64,000 bases of DNA, from positions 372,001 through 436,000 of the forward strand of contig JAIOYF010000001.1 in assembly GCA_021741245.1 (NCBI GenBank), read 5' to 3'. The notes below the pieces were generated by a model. It saw nothing but the letters and a program-made list of their open reading frames with translations, did not search any database and had not been told where the DNA came from. The stretch comes from Paracoccaceae bacterium (GTDB lineage Bacteria > Pseudomonadota > Alphaproteobacteria > Rhodobacterales > Rhodobacteraceae). Of the stretch, positions 18,254 through 26,601 are shown piece by piece (the stretch's first letter is position 1; each line of letters begins with the position of its first letter). Made by a program: the position numbers and the translations under genes.

Positions 18254-18970
18254 TTGACCGCAGTTCCAACGGCGCATCCCATCCCCCGTCCCAGTTTTGG
18301 GGCGGGGGTTATTGGGGCCATTCCCATTTCCTTGGGCTATCTGCCGATTGCCTTTTCCTTTGGGGTCGCGGCGACGCGGGCCGGGCTGACCGGGGCCGAG
18401 GCAGTGATGCTTTCTGTCGTGATCTATGCGGGGGCGGCGCAGTTTCTTGCGCTGGCCCTGCTTATATCGGGCGCGCCGCTATTGGTGGCGGCCTTTACCC
18501 TGATTGCGATGAACATACGCCATGTTCTTTATGGTCCGGCCCTTTTGGAACGGGCAGGGCGGGATGTTGATACCGGCCACGCTTGGGCTTGGGCCTTTGG
18601 CTTGACGGATGAAGTGTTTGGCACCGCGCTTGGGGCCTTGGCGCGGGGGCAGCGGTTTTCACAGGCCTTTATGTTTGGCTTGGGTCTTACGGCCTATCTG
18701 TCGTGGATCATCGGCACGGCGGTGGGGGCATGGGCCGGTGGAGGGGCGCTGAACGGATATCCGGCATTGGAGGCGGGCCTTGGCTTTATGCTGCCTGCCT
18801 TGTTCTTAGCGCTGCTGTTGTCGATCCTGTCTGGCGCGCAAATTCCGGTGATCTTGGTGGCAGGGGTCTGCACGGTGGCAATGACCCTGATCGCCTCGTC
18901 AACCTGGGGGATCTTGGCAGGCATGGTTTCAGGCGCGCTTGTTGGCCTGTTTCGCAAGGTTGCCCGATGA
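18254..18970 (+). CDS. azlC: AzlC-family amino-acid exporter, large subunit
   Basis: This 238-residue inner-membrane protein has about six to eight helices. The diagnostic early segment IPISLGYLPIAFSFG is present, with AGAAQFLALALL and MNIRHVLYGPAL. AzlC with AzlD exports branched-chain amino acids and analogues (Bacillus AzlCD, E. coli YgaZH). The start is TTG 18254, with GGAG nine bases upstream. It overlaps azlD by four bases. Position directly after gcvP suggests link with amino-acid excess, but this is inference. Confidence 0.88.
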   Translation: MTAVPTAHPIPRPSFGAGVIGAIPISLGYLPIAFSFGVAATRAGLTGAEAVMLSVVIYAGAAQFLALALLISGAPLLVAAFTLIAMNIRHVLYGPALLERAGRDVDTGHAWAWAFGLTDEVFGTALGALARGQRFSQAFMFGLGLTAYLSWIIGTAVGAWAGGGALNGYPALEAGLGFMLPALFLALLLSILSGAQIPVILVAGVCTVAMTLIASSTWGILAGMVSGALVGLFRKVAR

Positions 18971-19305
18971 ACCTTGGCCTTTTGATCATGGCAGTTTGCG
19001 TCGGCCTCGCGACATGGGGTTTTCGCTTTGGCCCCACAAAGATTGACCTGTCCGCTATGCCAAGCGATGGCTGGCTGGCGCGGTTCCTGGCCTCGACTGG
19101 GCCTGCGGCGATTGCAACGCTGTTTGTCGCCTCGATCTTGCCGATGGTTCAGGGTTTTGGCGGGCCGAACCTGCCCTTGTTCATCGGCATTGCCAGCGTC
19201 TTGGGTTGCTATGCCTTTTCGCGATCCGTTGTGATGTCCACGTTGGCGGGGTCCGTCGCCTATGGTGTGGTTTTCTGGATCGTGGCGCGGCCAGGACTGC
19301 TTTGA
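18967..19305 (+). CDS. azlD: AzlD-family amino-acid exporter, small subunit
   Basis: The 112-residue protein has about four hydrophobic helices and fits AzlD, the small partner of AzlC. Features are the initial hydrophobic stretch, then FGPTKIDLSAMP, and a central ILPMVQGFGGP. ATG 18967 overlaps the azlC stop as ATGA, indicating translational coupling and a two-subunit exporter. Confidence 0.87.
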   Translation: MNLGLLIMAVCVGLATWGFRFGPTKIDLSAMPSDGWLARFLASTGPAAIATLFVASILPMVQGFGGPNLPLFIGIASVLGCYAFSRSVVMSTLAGSVAYGVVFWIVARPGLL

Positions 19306-19337
19306 TGCAATTGGTGCTTGCGTCACCTGACCAAGAG

Positions 19338-19356
19338 GACGACCATCATGGTTGTC
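19338..19356. promoter_or_regulatory. Dyad upstream of the DUF3775 gene
   Basis: A 19-base dyad with a single central base (GACGACCAT-C-ATGGTTGTC, one G-T wobble as RNA) ends immediately before the AGGAGG ribosome-binding site. It could be an operator or a small hairpin that limits ribosome access. No partner copy is seen elsewhere in the window. Confidence 0.3.
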
Positions 19357-19368
19357 AGGAGGTTTCCC

Positions 19369-19686
19369 ATGATTGAAATCAGTGCTTCCAAAGTTGTCCA
19401 GATCATCTTTCAGCACCGCGAAGGCCCGATCGCCCGCGCCGAATTGCATGCCTTTATTGATGGGCTGAATGTAGATGAAAAGGCCCATCTGACCGCGATT
19501 GCATGGGTCGGTCGTGGCGTGTTTGAAGCGTCGGATTATTCCGAAGCGTTGCGCACCGCCTATTCCGAAGCCCGCGCACCAACCTCGGATTACCTGATGG
19601 GCATGCCGCATCTTTCGGAAAACCTTGAAGCCGGGCTAGAGGCGCTGGGCATCGACGTGACGGGTGAGGAAGAAGACCTGCTTTAG
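19369..19686 (+). CDS. DUF3775 domain protein
   Basis: A small, acidic, cytosolic protein of 105 residues that begins MIEISASKVVQIIF and has the central AIAWVGRGVF segment typical of DUF3775. It ends with a strongly acidic tail (GEEEDLL). The family is found in Rhodobacterales and has no known function. ATG 19369 is seven bases after AGGAGG; the longer frame to 19318 runs through the dyad and lacks a site. It lies between azlD and the thioredoxin gene, all on the plus strand. Confidence 0.8.
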   Translation: MIEISASKVVQIIFQHREGPIARAELHAFIDGLNVDEKAHLTAIAWVGRGVFEASDYSEALRTAYSEARAPTSDYLMGMPHLSENLEAGLEALGIDVTGEEEDLL

Positions 19687-19748
19687 GCAAGGGCTTGCGC
19701 GGCGTCTTGGTACCCCCATATATGCATAAATGGGAATGTGAGGCTGCG

Positions 19749-20198
19749 ATGACAGAAAGTGTAAGATTGACCTGCGCCACCTGCGGACAAGCAAACAGGG
19801 TGCCGGTTGCAAGGCTTGGCGATCTGCCCAAATGCGGCAGCTGTGGCGAGGTTCTGGTTGCGCCCAAGGTGATGGAATTGGACGCCACCAGCCATGACAA
19901 GGCCACCCGAAACGATGATTTGCCAATTCTGGTGGATTACTGGGCCCCGTGGTGTGGGCCGTGTCGGATGATGGCACCGGAGTTTGCCAAGGCAGCCACG
20001 ACCCTGTCCCCGAAAGTGCGAATGGCAAAACTGAACACCGAGGATCACCCGGCGGTTTCGCAACGGGCAGGCATTCGCGGGATCCCTGCCTTGATCTTGT
20101 ATCATCGCGGGCGCGAAGTTGGCCGCCTTGCCGGTGCGCGCCCCGCACACGAAATCGTGGGTTTTGTGCAAAAGGCGATGCAAACCGTTGCTGGATGA
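19749..20198 (+). CDS. trxC: Thioredoxin 2 type, zinc-finger thioredoxin
   Basis: The 149-residue protein joins an N-terminal zinc ribbon (Cys9, Cys12, Cys29, Cys32) to a thioredoxin fold with the redox motif WCGPC at 68-72 and the cis-Pro loop GIRGIPALI. This is the TrxC layout: a cytosolic disulfide reductase whose zinc finger responds to oxidation. ATG 19749 is six bases after GAGG. In E. coli trxC belongs to the OxyR regulon; nothing in the upstream sequence here shows that. Confidence 0.92.
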   Translation: MTESVRLTCATCGQANRVPVARLGDLPKCGSCGEVLVAPKVMELDATSHDKATRNDDLPILVDYWAPWCGPCRMMAPEFAKAATTLSPKVRMAKLNTEDHPAVSQRAGIRGIPALILYHRGREVGRLAGARPAHEIVGFVQKAMQTVAG

Positions 20199-20251
20199 GG
20201 CGGTCTCGTGCCTTCATGGCGGGGCATTGCAGCACATAGGGCGACGGTCGT

Positions 20252-21637
20252 TTGTGGAAACTCTTTTCAGGTCAACGGTTACGCACGGGAAAATCCTGGG
20301 CTGAGGCTTCACTTGCTTGGCGGTTTGCCACGGCCGGCGGGCTTGTGATGTTGATTGCTGCGATTGTTGTCGCAGTTTGGGTGTCGGGTCGGATCGAGGC
20401 GGTGGTTGTTCGCAACACCGCCAACTCGACCGCGCTTTTCATGGAAAGCTTCATTGCGCCCCTGATGCAGGACCTGACCAAGGCCAATGAACTGTCGCAG
20501 GAATCGCGGTTGGAGATCGGGCGTCTGATCAAGGAAACCGCCTTGGGGGAGCGGGTCGTCTCTTTCAAGTTATGGCGCGAAGACGGGCTATTGGTCGATG
20601 CCTCCAACACCGAATTGGTCGGTCAGCGATTTGAGGTCACCGAAAACCTCAGGCTGGCCTGGACCGGCAATGTGATGGCCGATTTCGAAGATACGCAGGA
20701 TCCTGAAGATGTTGCGGAGAACGCCCTCGGGGTGCCGCTGATGGAGGTTTACAGCCCCATTCGCGAAATTGGGTCGGGGCGCGTCATCGCGGTGGCGGAA
20801 TTTTACGAGATTGCCACACAGTTGAAGTCCGATCTTATTCAGGCGCGGCTTGCCAGTTGGCTTGCCGTGGCTGTTCTTATGGCGGCCATCGGTGGCAGCC
20901 TGTTCATCATCGTTCTGCGCGGCAGCCTTACAATCGACCGCCAGCTGGCGGCCTTGCAAGAAATGTCGACAAAGAACCTGTCCTTGCGCCGCCGTGTCCA
21001 AGGGGCGGCGGTTCGCTTTTCGGCGATGAACGACAGCGCATTGCAACAGATTGGAACAGATTTGCATGATGGCCCAGCCCAGATGATGGGCTATGCAGCG
21101 CTGCGGATCGACGCGCTGCGCGGCCATATCTCTGGGGCGCAGGGGCAAGCGGAGCTTGATGCCGTTGAACAGGCCATCAGGTCTGCCATGACCGAAATCC
21201 GCAATATGTCGCGGGGGCTGTCTTTGCCAGACATAGATCGCAAGTCGATGTCTGCTCTTCTTGACGCCCTTGCCGCGTCGTTGTCGGAACGGTTCGATGT
21301 TCCGATTGCGGTTTTCGTCGAGATGGACCGCGAAGATCTGCCAAGGGCGATAAAGCTTTGCCTTTATCGCATGGCGCGTGAGGGGCTTAACAACGGTTGG
21401 CGGCATGCCGATGGCAAGGGGCTGGCCTTGCGGCTGAACGTGCAAGAGGGGCAACTGGTCTTCAGTGTTCTGGATGAGGGCGAAGCCCCGGCGACGGATA
21501 TTGATGCAACCGAAGGTCTGGGATTGGCAGGGTTAAGGGATCGGGTCGAAAGTCTTGGCGGCCAGCTTAGCTTGCTTCGACGCCGCTTGGGAGGGCATGA
21601 GTTGCGGATGACCTTGGATATTCGTGAGGTGGAGTGA
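20252..21637 (+). CDS. NarL-type sensor histidine kinase
   Basis: The inner-membrane kinase has about 461 residues. A first helix (about 27-50) and a second (about 205-225) bracket a periplasmic sensor of some 150 residues of unknown ligand. A cytosolic HisKA_3 dimerisation domain follows, with the phospho-accepting His272 in TDLHDGPAQ. The C-terminal HATPase_c shows the N-box-like AREGLNNGWRHA and GLGLAGLRDRVESLGG. The start is uncertain: TTG 20252 has no clear ribosome-binding site, but no better start precedes the first helix. It is coupled with the response regulator five bases downstream. Confidence 0.88.
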   Translation: MWKLFSGQRLRTGKSWAEASLAWRFATAGGLVMLIAAIVVAVWVSGRIEAVVVRNTANSTALFMESFIAPLMQDLTKANELSQESRLEIGRLIKETALGERVVSFKLWREDGLLVDASNTELVGQRFEVTENLRLAWTGNVMADFEDTQDPEDVAENALGVPLMEVYSPIREIGSGRVIAVAEFYEIATQLKSDLIQARLASWLAVAVLMAAIGGSLFIIVLRGSLTIDRQLAALQEMSTKNLSLRRRVQGAAVRFSAMNDSALQQIGTDLHDGPAQMMGYAALRIDALRGHISGAQGQAELDAVEQAIRSAMTEIRNMSRGLSLPDIDRKSMSALLDALAASLSERFDVPIAVFVEMDREDLPRAIKLCLYRMAREGLNNGWRHADGKGLALRLNVQEGQLVFSVLDEGEAPATDIDATEGLGLAGLRDRVESLGGQLSLLRRRLGGHELRMTLDIREVE

Positions 21638-21642
21638 GGGAT

Positions 21643-22281
21643 ATGATTCGCATTCTGATTGCAGATGACCATCCGATTTACCGTGAGGGTCTTGCCAAAA
21701 CCCTTGCGGACAGCCCCGGCATGGTTGTGGTGGGTCAGGCGCAGAATGGCGAAGAGGCGGCAAGACTGAGCGCAAGCCTTCGGCCTGATCTTGTTTTGCT
21801 GGATATCTCTATGCCCAAAGGTGGGGGGATCGGCGCTTTGACCGAAATCCAGAAAATGGATGAACCGCCCAAGGTGGCTATGCTGACGGCCTCGGAAGAT
21901 CATGAAGACCTGTCAACGTCGATGCGACTGGGGGCCCTTGGTTATATCCTCAAGGGGGTGGGTGCGGGTGAACTTGTTGATCTGATTACATCTATTGCAG
22001 GGGGGCAACCCTATGTTCCCCCAACCATCGCAGGACGCCTGTTGGGGCGCAGAGCCGCAGCACCGGGCCAACCGCCCCGCAGCCCCTTTGCGGATCTGAC
22101 AAAGCGCGAGGAGACCATTTTGCGCCTTGTTGCCAAGGGCCACAGCAACCGCGAAGTCGGGGATGAGCTTGGTCTTCAGGAAAAAACGGTCAAGCACTAC
22201 ATGACGTCGATCTTACAAAAGCTGCATCTGCGCAACCGTGTCGAGGCGGCCGTCATGGCGCGGGAATTTTTTGGAGAGTGA
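21643..22281 (+). CDS. NarL/FixJ-family response regulator
   Basis: The 212-residue regulator has a receiver domain (DDHPIYREGL at the start, phospho-accepting Asp54 in LVLLDISMP) and a C-terminal LuxR-type helix-turn-helix (LTKREETILRLVAKGHSNREV region and LQEKTVKHYM). It is the partner of the preceding HisKA_3 kinase; GGAGTGAGGG just before ATG 21643 overlaps the kinase stop region. Its target genes are unknown; the small secreted protein gene directly downstream is a candidate. Confidence 0.93.
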   Translation: MIRILIADDHPIYREGLAKTLADSPGMVVVGQAQNGEEAARLSASLRPDLVLLDISMPKGGGIGALTEIQKMDEPPKVAMLTASEDHEDLSTSMRLGALGYILKGVGAGELVDLITSIAGGQPYVPPTIAGRLLGRRAAAPGQPPRSPFADLTKREETILRLVAKGHSNREVGDELGLQEKTVKHYMTSILQKLHLRNRVEAAVMAREFFGE

Positions 22282-22284
22282 GGG

Positions 22285-22308
22285 ATTTTCGGACCATGGT
22301 CTGAAAAT
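22285..22308. repeat. 24-base palindrome after the response regulator gene
   Basis: ATTTTCGGACCA and TGGTCTGAAAAT form a dyad with no central gap and one mismatch that is a G-T wobble as RNA. It starts four bases after the stop codon. It could be a weak terminator or an operator for the regulator upstream of the next gene. Confidence 0.5.
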
Positions 22309-22394
22309 TTCTGCGATTTCACCAGACCTTGGACGCTGATGCTGTTCGTTGTTCGGGCGTACCTTCTGTCTTACCGAAACAAAAGGAGGTACCC

Positions 22395-22598
22395 ATGAAA
22401 TCCACCGTTCTACTTTGTGCTCTGGCTGCAATTGCCGCTGGTTTTGCTGCCCCGGTCTTGGCTCAACCGTCAAGCCTTGCAATCGCCCTCGACGCGCATG
22501 CTGTCGACACGCAAATTGACCGCCGCAAAAAGCGGGTCAAAGGCGGCTCGGGCTGTGACAGCGCCCGTGATATCGTTGAGCATCCTGAGTGCCGCTAA
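22395..22598 (+). CDS. Small secreted protein, unknown
   Basis: This 67-residue product has a clear signal peptide (MKSTVLLCALAAIAAGFAAP, cleavage after VLAQ). That leaves about 43 residues with a basic patch (DRRKKRVKGG) and two cysteines in GCDSARDIVEHPEC that could form one disulfide. A perfect AAGGAGGT site lies at 22383-22390, so expression is probably strong. I do not recognise the family. It follows a two-component system and has its own 3' hairpin, which suggests an independent short message. Confidence 0.7.
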   Translation: MKSTVLLCALAAIAAGFAAPVLAQPSSLAIALDAHAVDTQIDRRKKRVKGGSGCDSARDIVEHPECR

Positions 22599-22611
22599 TC
22601 CACTGAGACGC

Positions 22612-22637
22612 GTGGGCGGGTTTTGCCGCCCGCCCAC
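22612..22637 (+). terminator. Hairpin after the small secreted protein gene
   Basis: GTGGGCGGG (22612-22620) pairs perfectly with CCCGCCCAC (22629-22637) across an eight-base loop. It lies 14 bases after the stop codon; no T-run follows. Confidence 0.5.
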
Positions 22638-22716
22638 TGCGGCCTTGCAAGAAGCGCGCAAATAGGGTGTTGACCCTGAGGTGCGCGGACCAGTCGTTGA
22701 CCTTTGACGGGCTGCG

Positions 22717-22745
22717 AAAAAGCGCCCCCCTTTTATCGGGGGGCG
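22717..22745 (-). terminator. Rho-independent terminator of ppaC
   Basis: On the minus strand the stem CGCCCCCC/GGGGGGCG (22723-22730 and 22738-22745) is followed by a TTTTT run (22717-22721). It starts nine bases after the ppaC stop. Confidence 0.85.
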
Positions 22746-22753
22746 GTTTGCGA

Positions 22754-23674
22754 TCAGAGTTTAAGCGCGGGAATGATCTGCTTTTTGCGGCTCATGATGC
22801 CGGGAAGCACGACTGTATCGCCGGTGACGGTGCAGCCAAAGGAGGCCTCGGCCAGTTGTTTGACGAGGTCGTTGGGGATCAGCAGCGTTGCCTCTTCCTT
22901 CAAGATATCGACGACGAACAAAAGGACCTGATCGGCACCATCTTCGGCGGCGACGCCGGTCATCGAGGCCATCAGGCTGTCCTTGCGGTCAAGGATCAGT
23001 TTGGGCGCGGTGGTTTCCAGCACCGAGACGCGCAGGTCTTTGCCCGCGACGGTGTATTCCTTGCTGTCCATCCGCAAAAGCTCGGCATCCGAGAAGGCGC
23101 CGACGTCGGACTTCGCCTCGAACAACTCGGACGCATAGGCGGGGATTGCGATGCCCAGATCGGCTGCAAGTTTCTCGGCCACGGCGCGGTCATGCGGCGT
23201 TGTGGTTGGCGAGCGGAATTCCAGCGTGTCGGACAAGATGCATGACAGCATCAGGCCCTTGACCCAATTGGGCATAAGGGCCGCATCACTGTCCATCAGG
23301 TCGTGCATGATGGTTGCGGTGCAGGCCAGCGGGCGGATGGTGATGTCGATCGGGCCTTTGGTTTCCAGCCCGCCCACCAGTTTGTGGTGGTCGATGATGG
23401 CGAGGATGTCGAGGGCATTGACGTTGGCGGGCAGTTCGGCCGGGTTGTTGGTGTCGACGATGACGGCCTTTGTGCCATCGGCGATGTCGGTCGCAATCCG
23501 CGGCTTGGGGCAATCCCAGTGTTTGATGACAAAGGCGGCTTCGGTGTTGGGTTCGCCTAGCAGGACTGCCTCGGCTTTGGTGCCTTTCACCTCATTCAGA
23601 TACCAAGCCCAGATGATGGGGGAGCCGGTGGAATCGGTGTCGGGGGATTTGTGGCCGAAAACGAGCGTGGTCAT
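22754..23674 (-). CDS. ppaC: Manganese-dependent inorganic pyrophosphatase
   Basis: PpaC (family II, DHH superfamily) hydrolyses pyrophosphate to phosphate in the cytosol and drives biosynthetic reactions. The 306-residue protein shows GHKSPDTDS near the start, DTNNP, the IDHHK signature, and the C-terminal DHHA2 domain (SRKKQI near the end). ATG 23674 is preceded by AAAGG; the longer frame is an artefact of the GC-rich leader. The 150-base upstream region holds a G-quadruplex-capable sequence. Its terminator is strong. Confidence 0.94.
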   Translation of the reverse strand: MTTLVFGHKSPDTDSTGSPIIWAWYLNEVKGTKAEAVLLGEPNTEAAFVIKHWDCPKPRIATDIADGTKAVIVDTNNPAELPANVNALDILAIIDHHKLVGGLETKGPIDITIRPLACTATIMHDLMDSDAALMPNWVKGLMLSCILSDTLEFRSPTTTPHDRAVAEKLAADLGIAIPAYASELFEAKSDVGAFSDAELLRMDSKEYTVAGKDLRVSVLETTAPKLILDRKDSLMASMTGVAAEDGADQVLLFVVDILKEEATLLIPNDLVKQLAEASFGCTVTGDTVVLPGIMSRKKQIIPALKL

Positions 23675-23770
23675 GTGCAAACCTTTGTGGGATGGAAATT
23701 TGCGCGGCTTATAGGCCGGATGGGGAAGAATGTCACGGGGGCAATGCTGCGCTGCGGCATTTGAGTTGGG

Positions 23771-23821
23771 CCGCCCCCTCGGCCGCCGCCCACCCACCCA
23801 CCCCGTCGCCCGAGGGGGCGG
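23771..23821 (-). terminator. Long hairpin with G-quadruplex loop between MBL and ppaC genes
   Basis: CCGCCCCCTCGG (23771-23782) is perfectly complementary to 23810-23821, giving a 12-base-pair stem that begins just after the stop of the MBL gene. The 27-base loop, read on the minus strand, contains GGGGTGGGTGGGTGGG (23789-23804). It may end the upstream message or structure the leader of ppaC. No T-run follows. Confidence 0.55.
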
Positions 23822-23824
23822 GGA

Positions 23825-24580
23825 TCAGCTGTAACTCTGGGGCGCTTTGCGCAGCTGGGGCCATTGGTTCGGGTCGTGGCCATAGATCAGCAAGGCGTGG
23901 CGCGCGCGTTGCAGCGCCAAAAGGTGATCGCCGCTTTGGCGCGCGGTCACGCGGTCAGCGGCGTCGGCGTAATCCTCATCCGGTTCCGAGGCGCGGTTCA
24001 GGGCGTCGGCGGCAAGGATGACAGGGCCGGTTTCGGGCAGGTCCAGCATCAGCGACAGATGGCCGGGTGTATGGCCGGGGGTGGGGATCAGCGTCAGCCC
24101 GTGGCACAGGGGGGTGGTTTCGGTGATCTGGTGGGTGGGGAGGTCGGGCCACGCCATCGGGCGGGCCACGCCGAAATAGCACGGGCGGGGATCGGCGCGT
24201 TCGGTGGCCGTCAGGATCAGCGGGCAGGTGATCAGCGGCAGGGCCCCGACGTGGTCGATATGACCATGGGTCAGGACATGGGCGGTCAGGTCTGCGATGC
24301 GGGTTTGGGTCAGGGCCAGTTGCGCGGTGAGGTGGTGATGGGAGGCGTAGTCACGCAATTGGCCAAAGCTGGCCAGACCGTCGGCACGAGCGGCGGCGGC
24401 GGTATCTTGCGCATAAGCCGGGGGAAAGCCGCCATCGACAAGGATCTTCGCGCCAAGGTCGGTTTCCAAAAGATAGGCGGGCAGGCCGATCAGGCGTTTG
24501 CCCGGTCCCACATCAAAAGAGCCGCAGTCCAGAATGGTCAGGCGGGCAAGGCGGTGGTTTTCAAGGGCGGGAAACATCAT
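23825..24580 (-). CDS. MBL-fold metallo-hydrolase
   Basis: The 251-residue cytosolic protein has the zinc signature HGHIDH, a further His in PTPGHTPGH and the bridging Asp in LAADAL. The general form, LPAYLLETD...ILVDGGFP, resembles small lactonase-like (AttM/AiiA-type) hydrolases, but the substrate cannot be inferred. ATG 24580 overlaps the stop of the upstream TraB/GumN gene, so the two are coupled. Confidence 0.82.
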   Translation of the reverse strand: MMFPALENHRLARLTILDCGSFDVGPGKRLIGLPAYLLETDLGAKILVDGGFPPAYAQDTAAAARADGLASFGQLRDYASHHHLTAQLALTQTRIADLTAHVLTHGHIDHVGALPLITCPLILTATERADPRPCYFGVARPMAWPDLPTHQITETTPLCHGLTLIPTPGHTPGHLSLMLDLPETGPVILAADALNRASEPDEDYADAADRVTARQSGDHLLALQRARHALLIYGHDPNQWPQLRKAPQSYS

Positions 24581-25554
24581 GGGAACCGCAGCGGGGCAAG
24601 GGTCCAGCCGCGTGCCTGCAACAGGGCGGCGACGCCTTCGGTGCCCGGTAGGTGCAGGGCCCCAAAGGCCGCGAATGCAGGGCCTTTTGCGGCAGCATCT
24701 TCCAGAACTGGAATCCAGGCACGGTTGCGCGAAATCATCATCGCCTCTTCCATCGCGGCATATTCATCTGCGACCATCTGCGGGGTATAGCCGGGCAATG
24801 CAAGGGTTTCGGCGCGCATCAATTCCCACATAAGGCGGGATTGCCCCTCAAAATAGCTGTCGGCGAGGGTGACGGTGTAATCGGCGGCACGATCCTCCAG
24901 GGCAAGGGCACTGTGGATCATTGCGATCTGTTCATCGCGGGTGAGGTTGTCAAAAATGCGCAGCACCGTGTCAAAGGGTTCAAGCGCCCGGATTGTGATG
25001 CCGTGGTCCTGGGCCGCGTTGATCACCATGCCATCCAGCCCATCGCCAGAGCCGATGGGCATGCTGCAGGCAGGTATCGCAAGCATCATGCTGATGTACC
25101 ACGGCTGAAACTTGGCGGCCAGAAAGGGGGGGATGCCCCGGCGCGACAGGGCCTCGGACAGGCGGGCCCAATCGGCGGGCTTCATTACCTCGGGCAGGGT
25201 GGTGTCCGTGAGGATCATCACCGAAGGGTCGCGCGCCAAAAAATCCTTGAGGGCGGCTTCATCTTCCGGGCCTGCCTCAACCAGAACGGTTTGCGCGGAG
25301 CGTATACTTGGGGCAAGGGCGGCCATGCTGGCGGCATGGCGCGGGTCTTCGAGATGGTAGGTGCCGGCAAGGGTGATGATTTGGCCCGCACGGGTGGCGG
25401 TCCAGAAATTGCCTTCGTGAAAGGGAACGGCCGCGGCGGCATTTTCAAGGGCCGCGCGCTGATCAGCGGGCATCTGGGTCAACAGATTTTCCCCAATGCA
25501 ATCGGCCGCTGCGGGAGAGGCGAGCAAAAACAGGGCGGTCAACAGGGCGCGCAT
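24577..25554 (-). CDS. TraB/GumN family protein, exported
   Basis: The protein (325 residues) has a signal peptide (MRALLTALFLLASPAAADC). The body matches TraB/GumN: the early GTYHLEDPRH (the GxxH signature), a second half with MVINAAQDHGI, and a terminal FGALHLPG motif. Related proteins are proposed to be metal-dependent proteases or heme-binding (Tiki-like), but bacterial function is not settled. ATG 25554 follows GGAGA; GTG 25557 is the alternative. It overlaps the MBL gene by four bases. Confidence 0.85.
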   Translation of the reverse strand: MRALLTALFLLASPAAADCIGENLLTQMPADQRAALENAAAAVPFHEGNFWTATRAGQIITLAGTYHLEDPRHAASMAALAPSIRSAQTVLVEAGPEDEAALKDFLARDPSVMILTDTTLPEVMKPADWARLSEALSRRGIPPFLAAKFQPWYISMMLAIPACSMPIGSGDGLDGMVINAAQDHGITIRALEPFDTVLRIFDNLTRDEQIAMIHSALALEDRAADYTVTLADSYFEGQSRLMWELMRAETLALPGYTPQMVADEYAAMEEAMMISRNRAWIPVLEDAAAKGPAFAAFGALHLPGTEGVAALLQARGWTLAPLRFP

Positions 25555-25658
25555 CACATCTCCGGCTTCTGTGGGACAAAGGTGGCATCTGCAGGCGGCG
25601 ATGTGAAGGGGGAAGCGTCCTTGGTTCGTGTCGTCAGGGTCACCTTTGGGTGGGTTGT

Positions 25659-26318
25659 CTAGTCAGGCCGGGGGAGGCGAATGGTCGGATCATAGGTAAA
25701 CACGGTGATCTGCAATTCGTGGTCAATTCCCGGTTTCCAAGAGTTGATGAATTCGGTCATGTCCCAGCGGATGGGCAGGCGCGTCTTGGGGTCAAGATAA
25801 ACCGTGTTCATGGCGCCGAAAAAGGTGCCGTTTGCATCCTTGTTCGTCTGGGTGCGATAGCCCACCGAGATATAGGTTTTGCCATCAAGGCTGACCATGA
25901 CAGGACAAGCCACATCGGAAATATTTGATGTCTCTTCGGCATGCATCCGGGCAACCTGAGCCTGCCGATCTTCTTGCAACGGGTAATCAGATTTCGTCCA
26001 TGGGCCGTCCATAGTCGGGCCGGTCCAGAAATCTTGCCCGATCAGCATAGAATAGTTTGCGTCCCCGCGGATGCCGGAAACCGCATCAAATGGTGATCCC
26101 CAAAGGGTGTCAACAATGCGAAGCTGTGTTCCATCAGGCGAAAATACATACATTTCTGTACGATGCGGCGGGCGTTTGAAGACATCCAGATCGGTGGCGT
26201 GGATCTGGCGCACCTCTTCCAGACACTCGGCGCCATGTGCCGCAGCGTCGGCCTCTTGGGCGGCAAGGGGATTGGGCAAGAGCAAAAGCGTGAAAGAAAA
26301 TATCATGAAACGGGACAT
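25659..26318 (-). CDS. Secreted protein, unknown
   Basis: This 219-residue product has a signal peptide (MSRFMIFSFTLLLLPNPLAAQ). The mature part has Cys residues in AECLEEV and VACPVMV, which may pair, and a mainly beta character, with segments such as MYVFSPDGTQLRIVDTLWG and TYISVGYRTQT. I do not recognise a family. ATG 26318 follows GGAG; the longer frame from 26489 has an Arg-rich leader with no site. Codon use and GC are slightly lower than around it. Its start faces the groESL promoter region on the other strand. Confidence 0.65.
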   Translation of the reverse strand: MSRFMIFSFTLLLLPNPLAAQEADAAAHGAECLEEVRQIHATDLDVFKRPPHRTEMYVFSPDGTQLRIVDTLWGSPFDAVSGIRGDANYSMLIGQDFWTGPTMDGPWTKSDYPLQEDRQAQVARMHAEETSNISDVACPVMVSLDGKTYISVGYRTQTNKDANGTFFGAMNTVYLDPKTRLPIRWDMTEFINSWKPGIDHELQITVFTYDPTIRLPRPD

Positions 26319-26500
26319 GGGAAATACTCCGACAACAGAATGTCGCCAAAGCCTATCCAATGAAAACCGCCATGACGACCTGATTCGGGCAAAGCCCGGT
26401 CGGGTCGGATTGGGGCGCATCATGCGGTTTGCACCGATCGGGTTTTCTGCAAGGCCGTTGCGAACCTTTGCGTGACATAAATTTTTCACACCATGGGGTG

Positions 26501-26529
26501 TTGACTTGAAGGGGGCGCTTGCCTAACTC
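26501..26529 (+). promoter_or_regulatory. Candidate groESL promoter
   Basis: TTGACT (26501-26506) and TAACTC (26524-26529) are 17 bases apart. The expected transcription start would fall within or just before the CIRCE element, a typical arrangement for HrcA repression. Confidence 0.65.
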
Positions 26530-26538
26530 AGGGCTCCA

Positions 26539-26565
26539 TTAGCACTCATCTGATGTGAGTGCTAA
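26539..26565 (+). promoter_or_regulatory. CIRCE operator (HrcA-binding site)
   Basis: The element is a perfect TTAGCACTC-N9-GAGTGCTAA inverted repeat, the consensus binding site of the heat-shock repressor HrcA. It lies 36 bases before the groES start. hrcA itself is not in the window. Confidence 0.97.
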
Positions 26566-26601
26566 AAGATGTAACCTGGAAACCTAAGGGAGTGTTACCA
26601 G

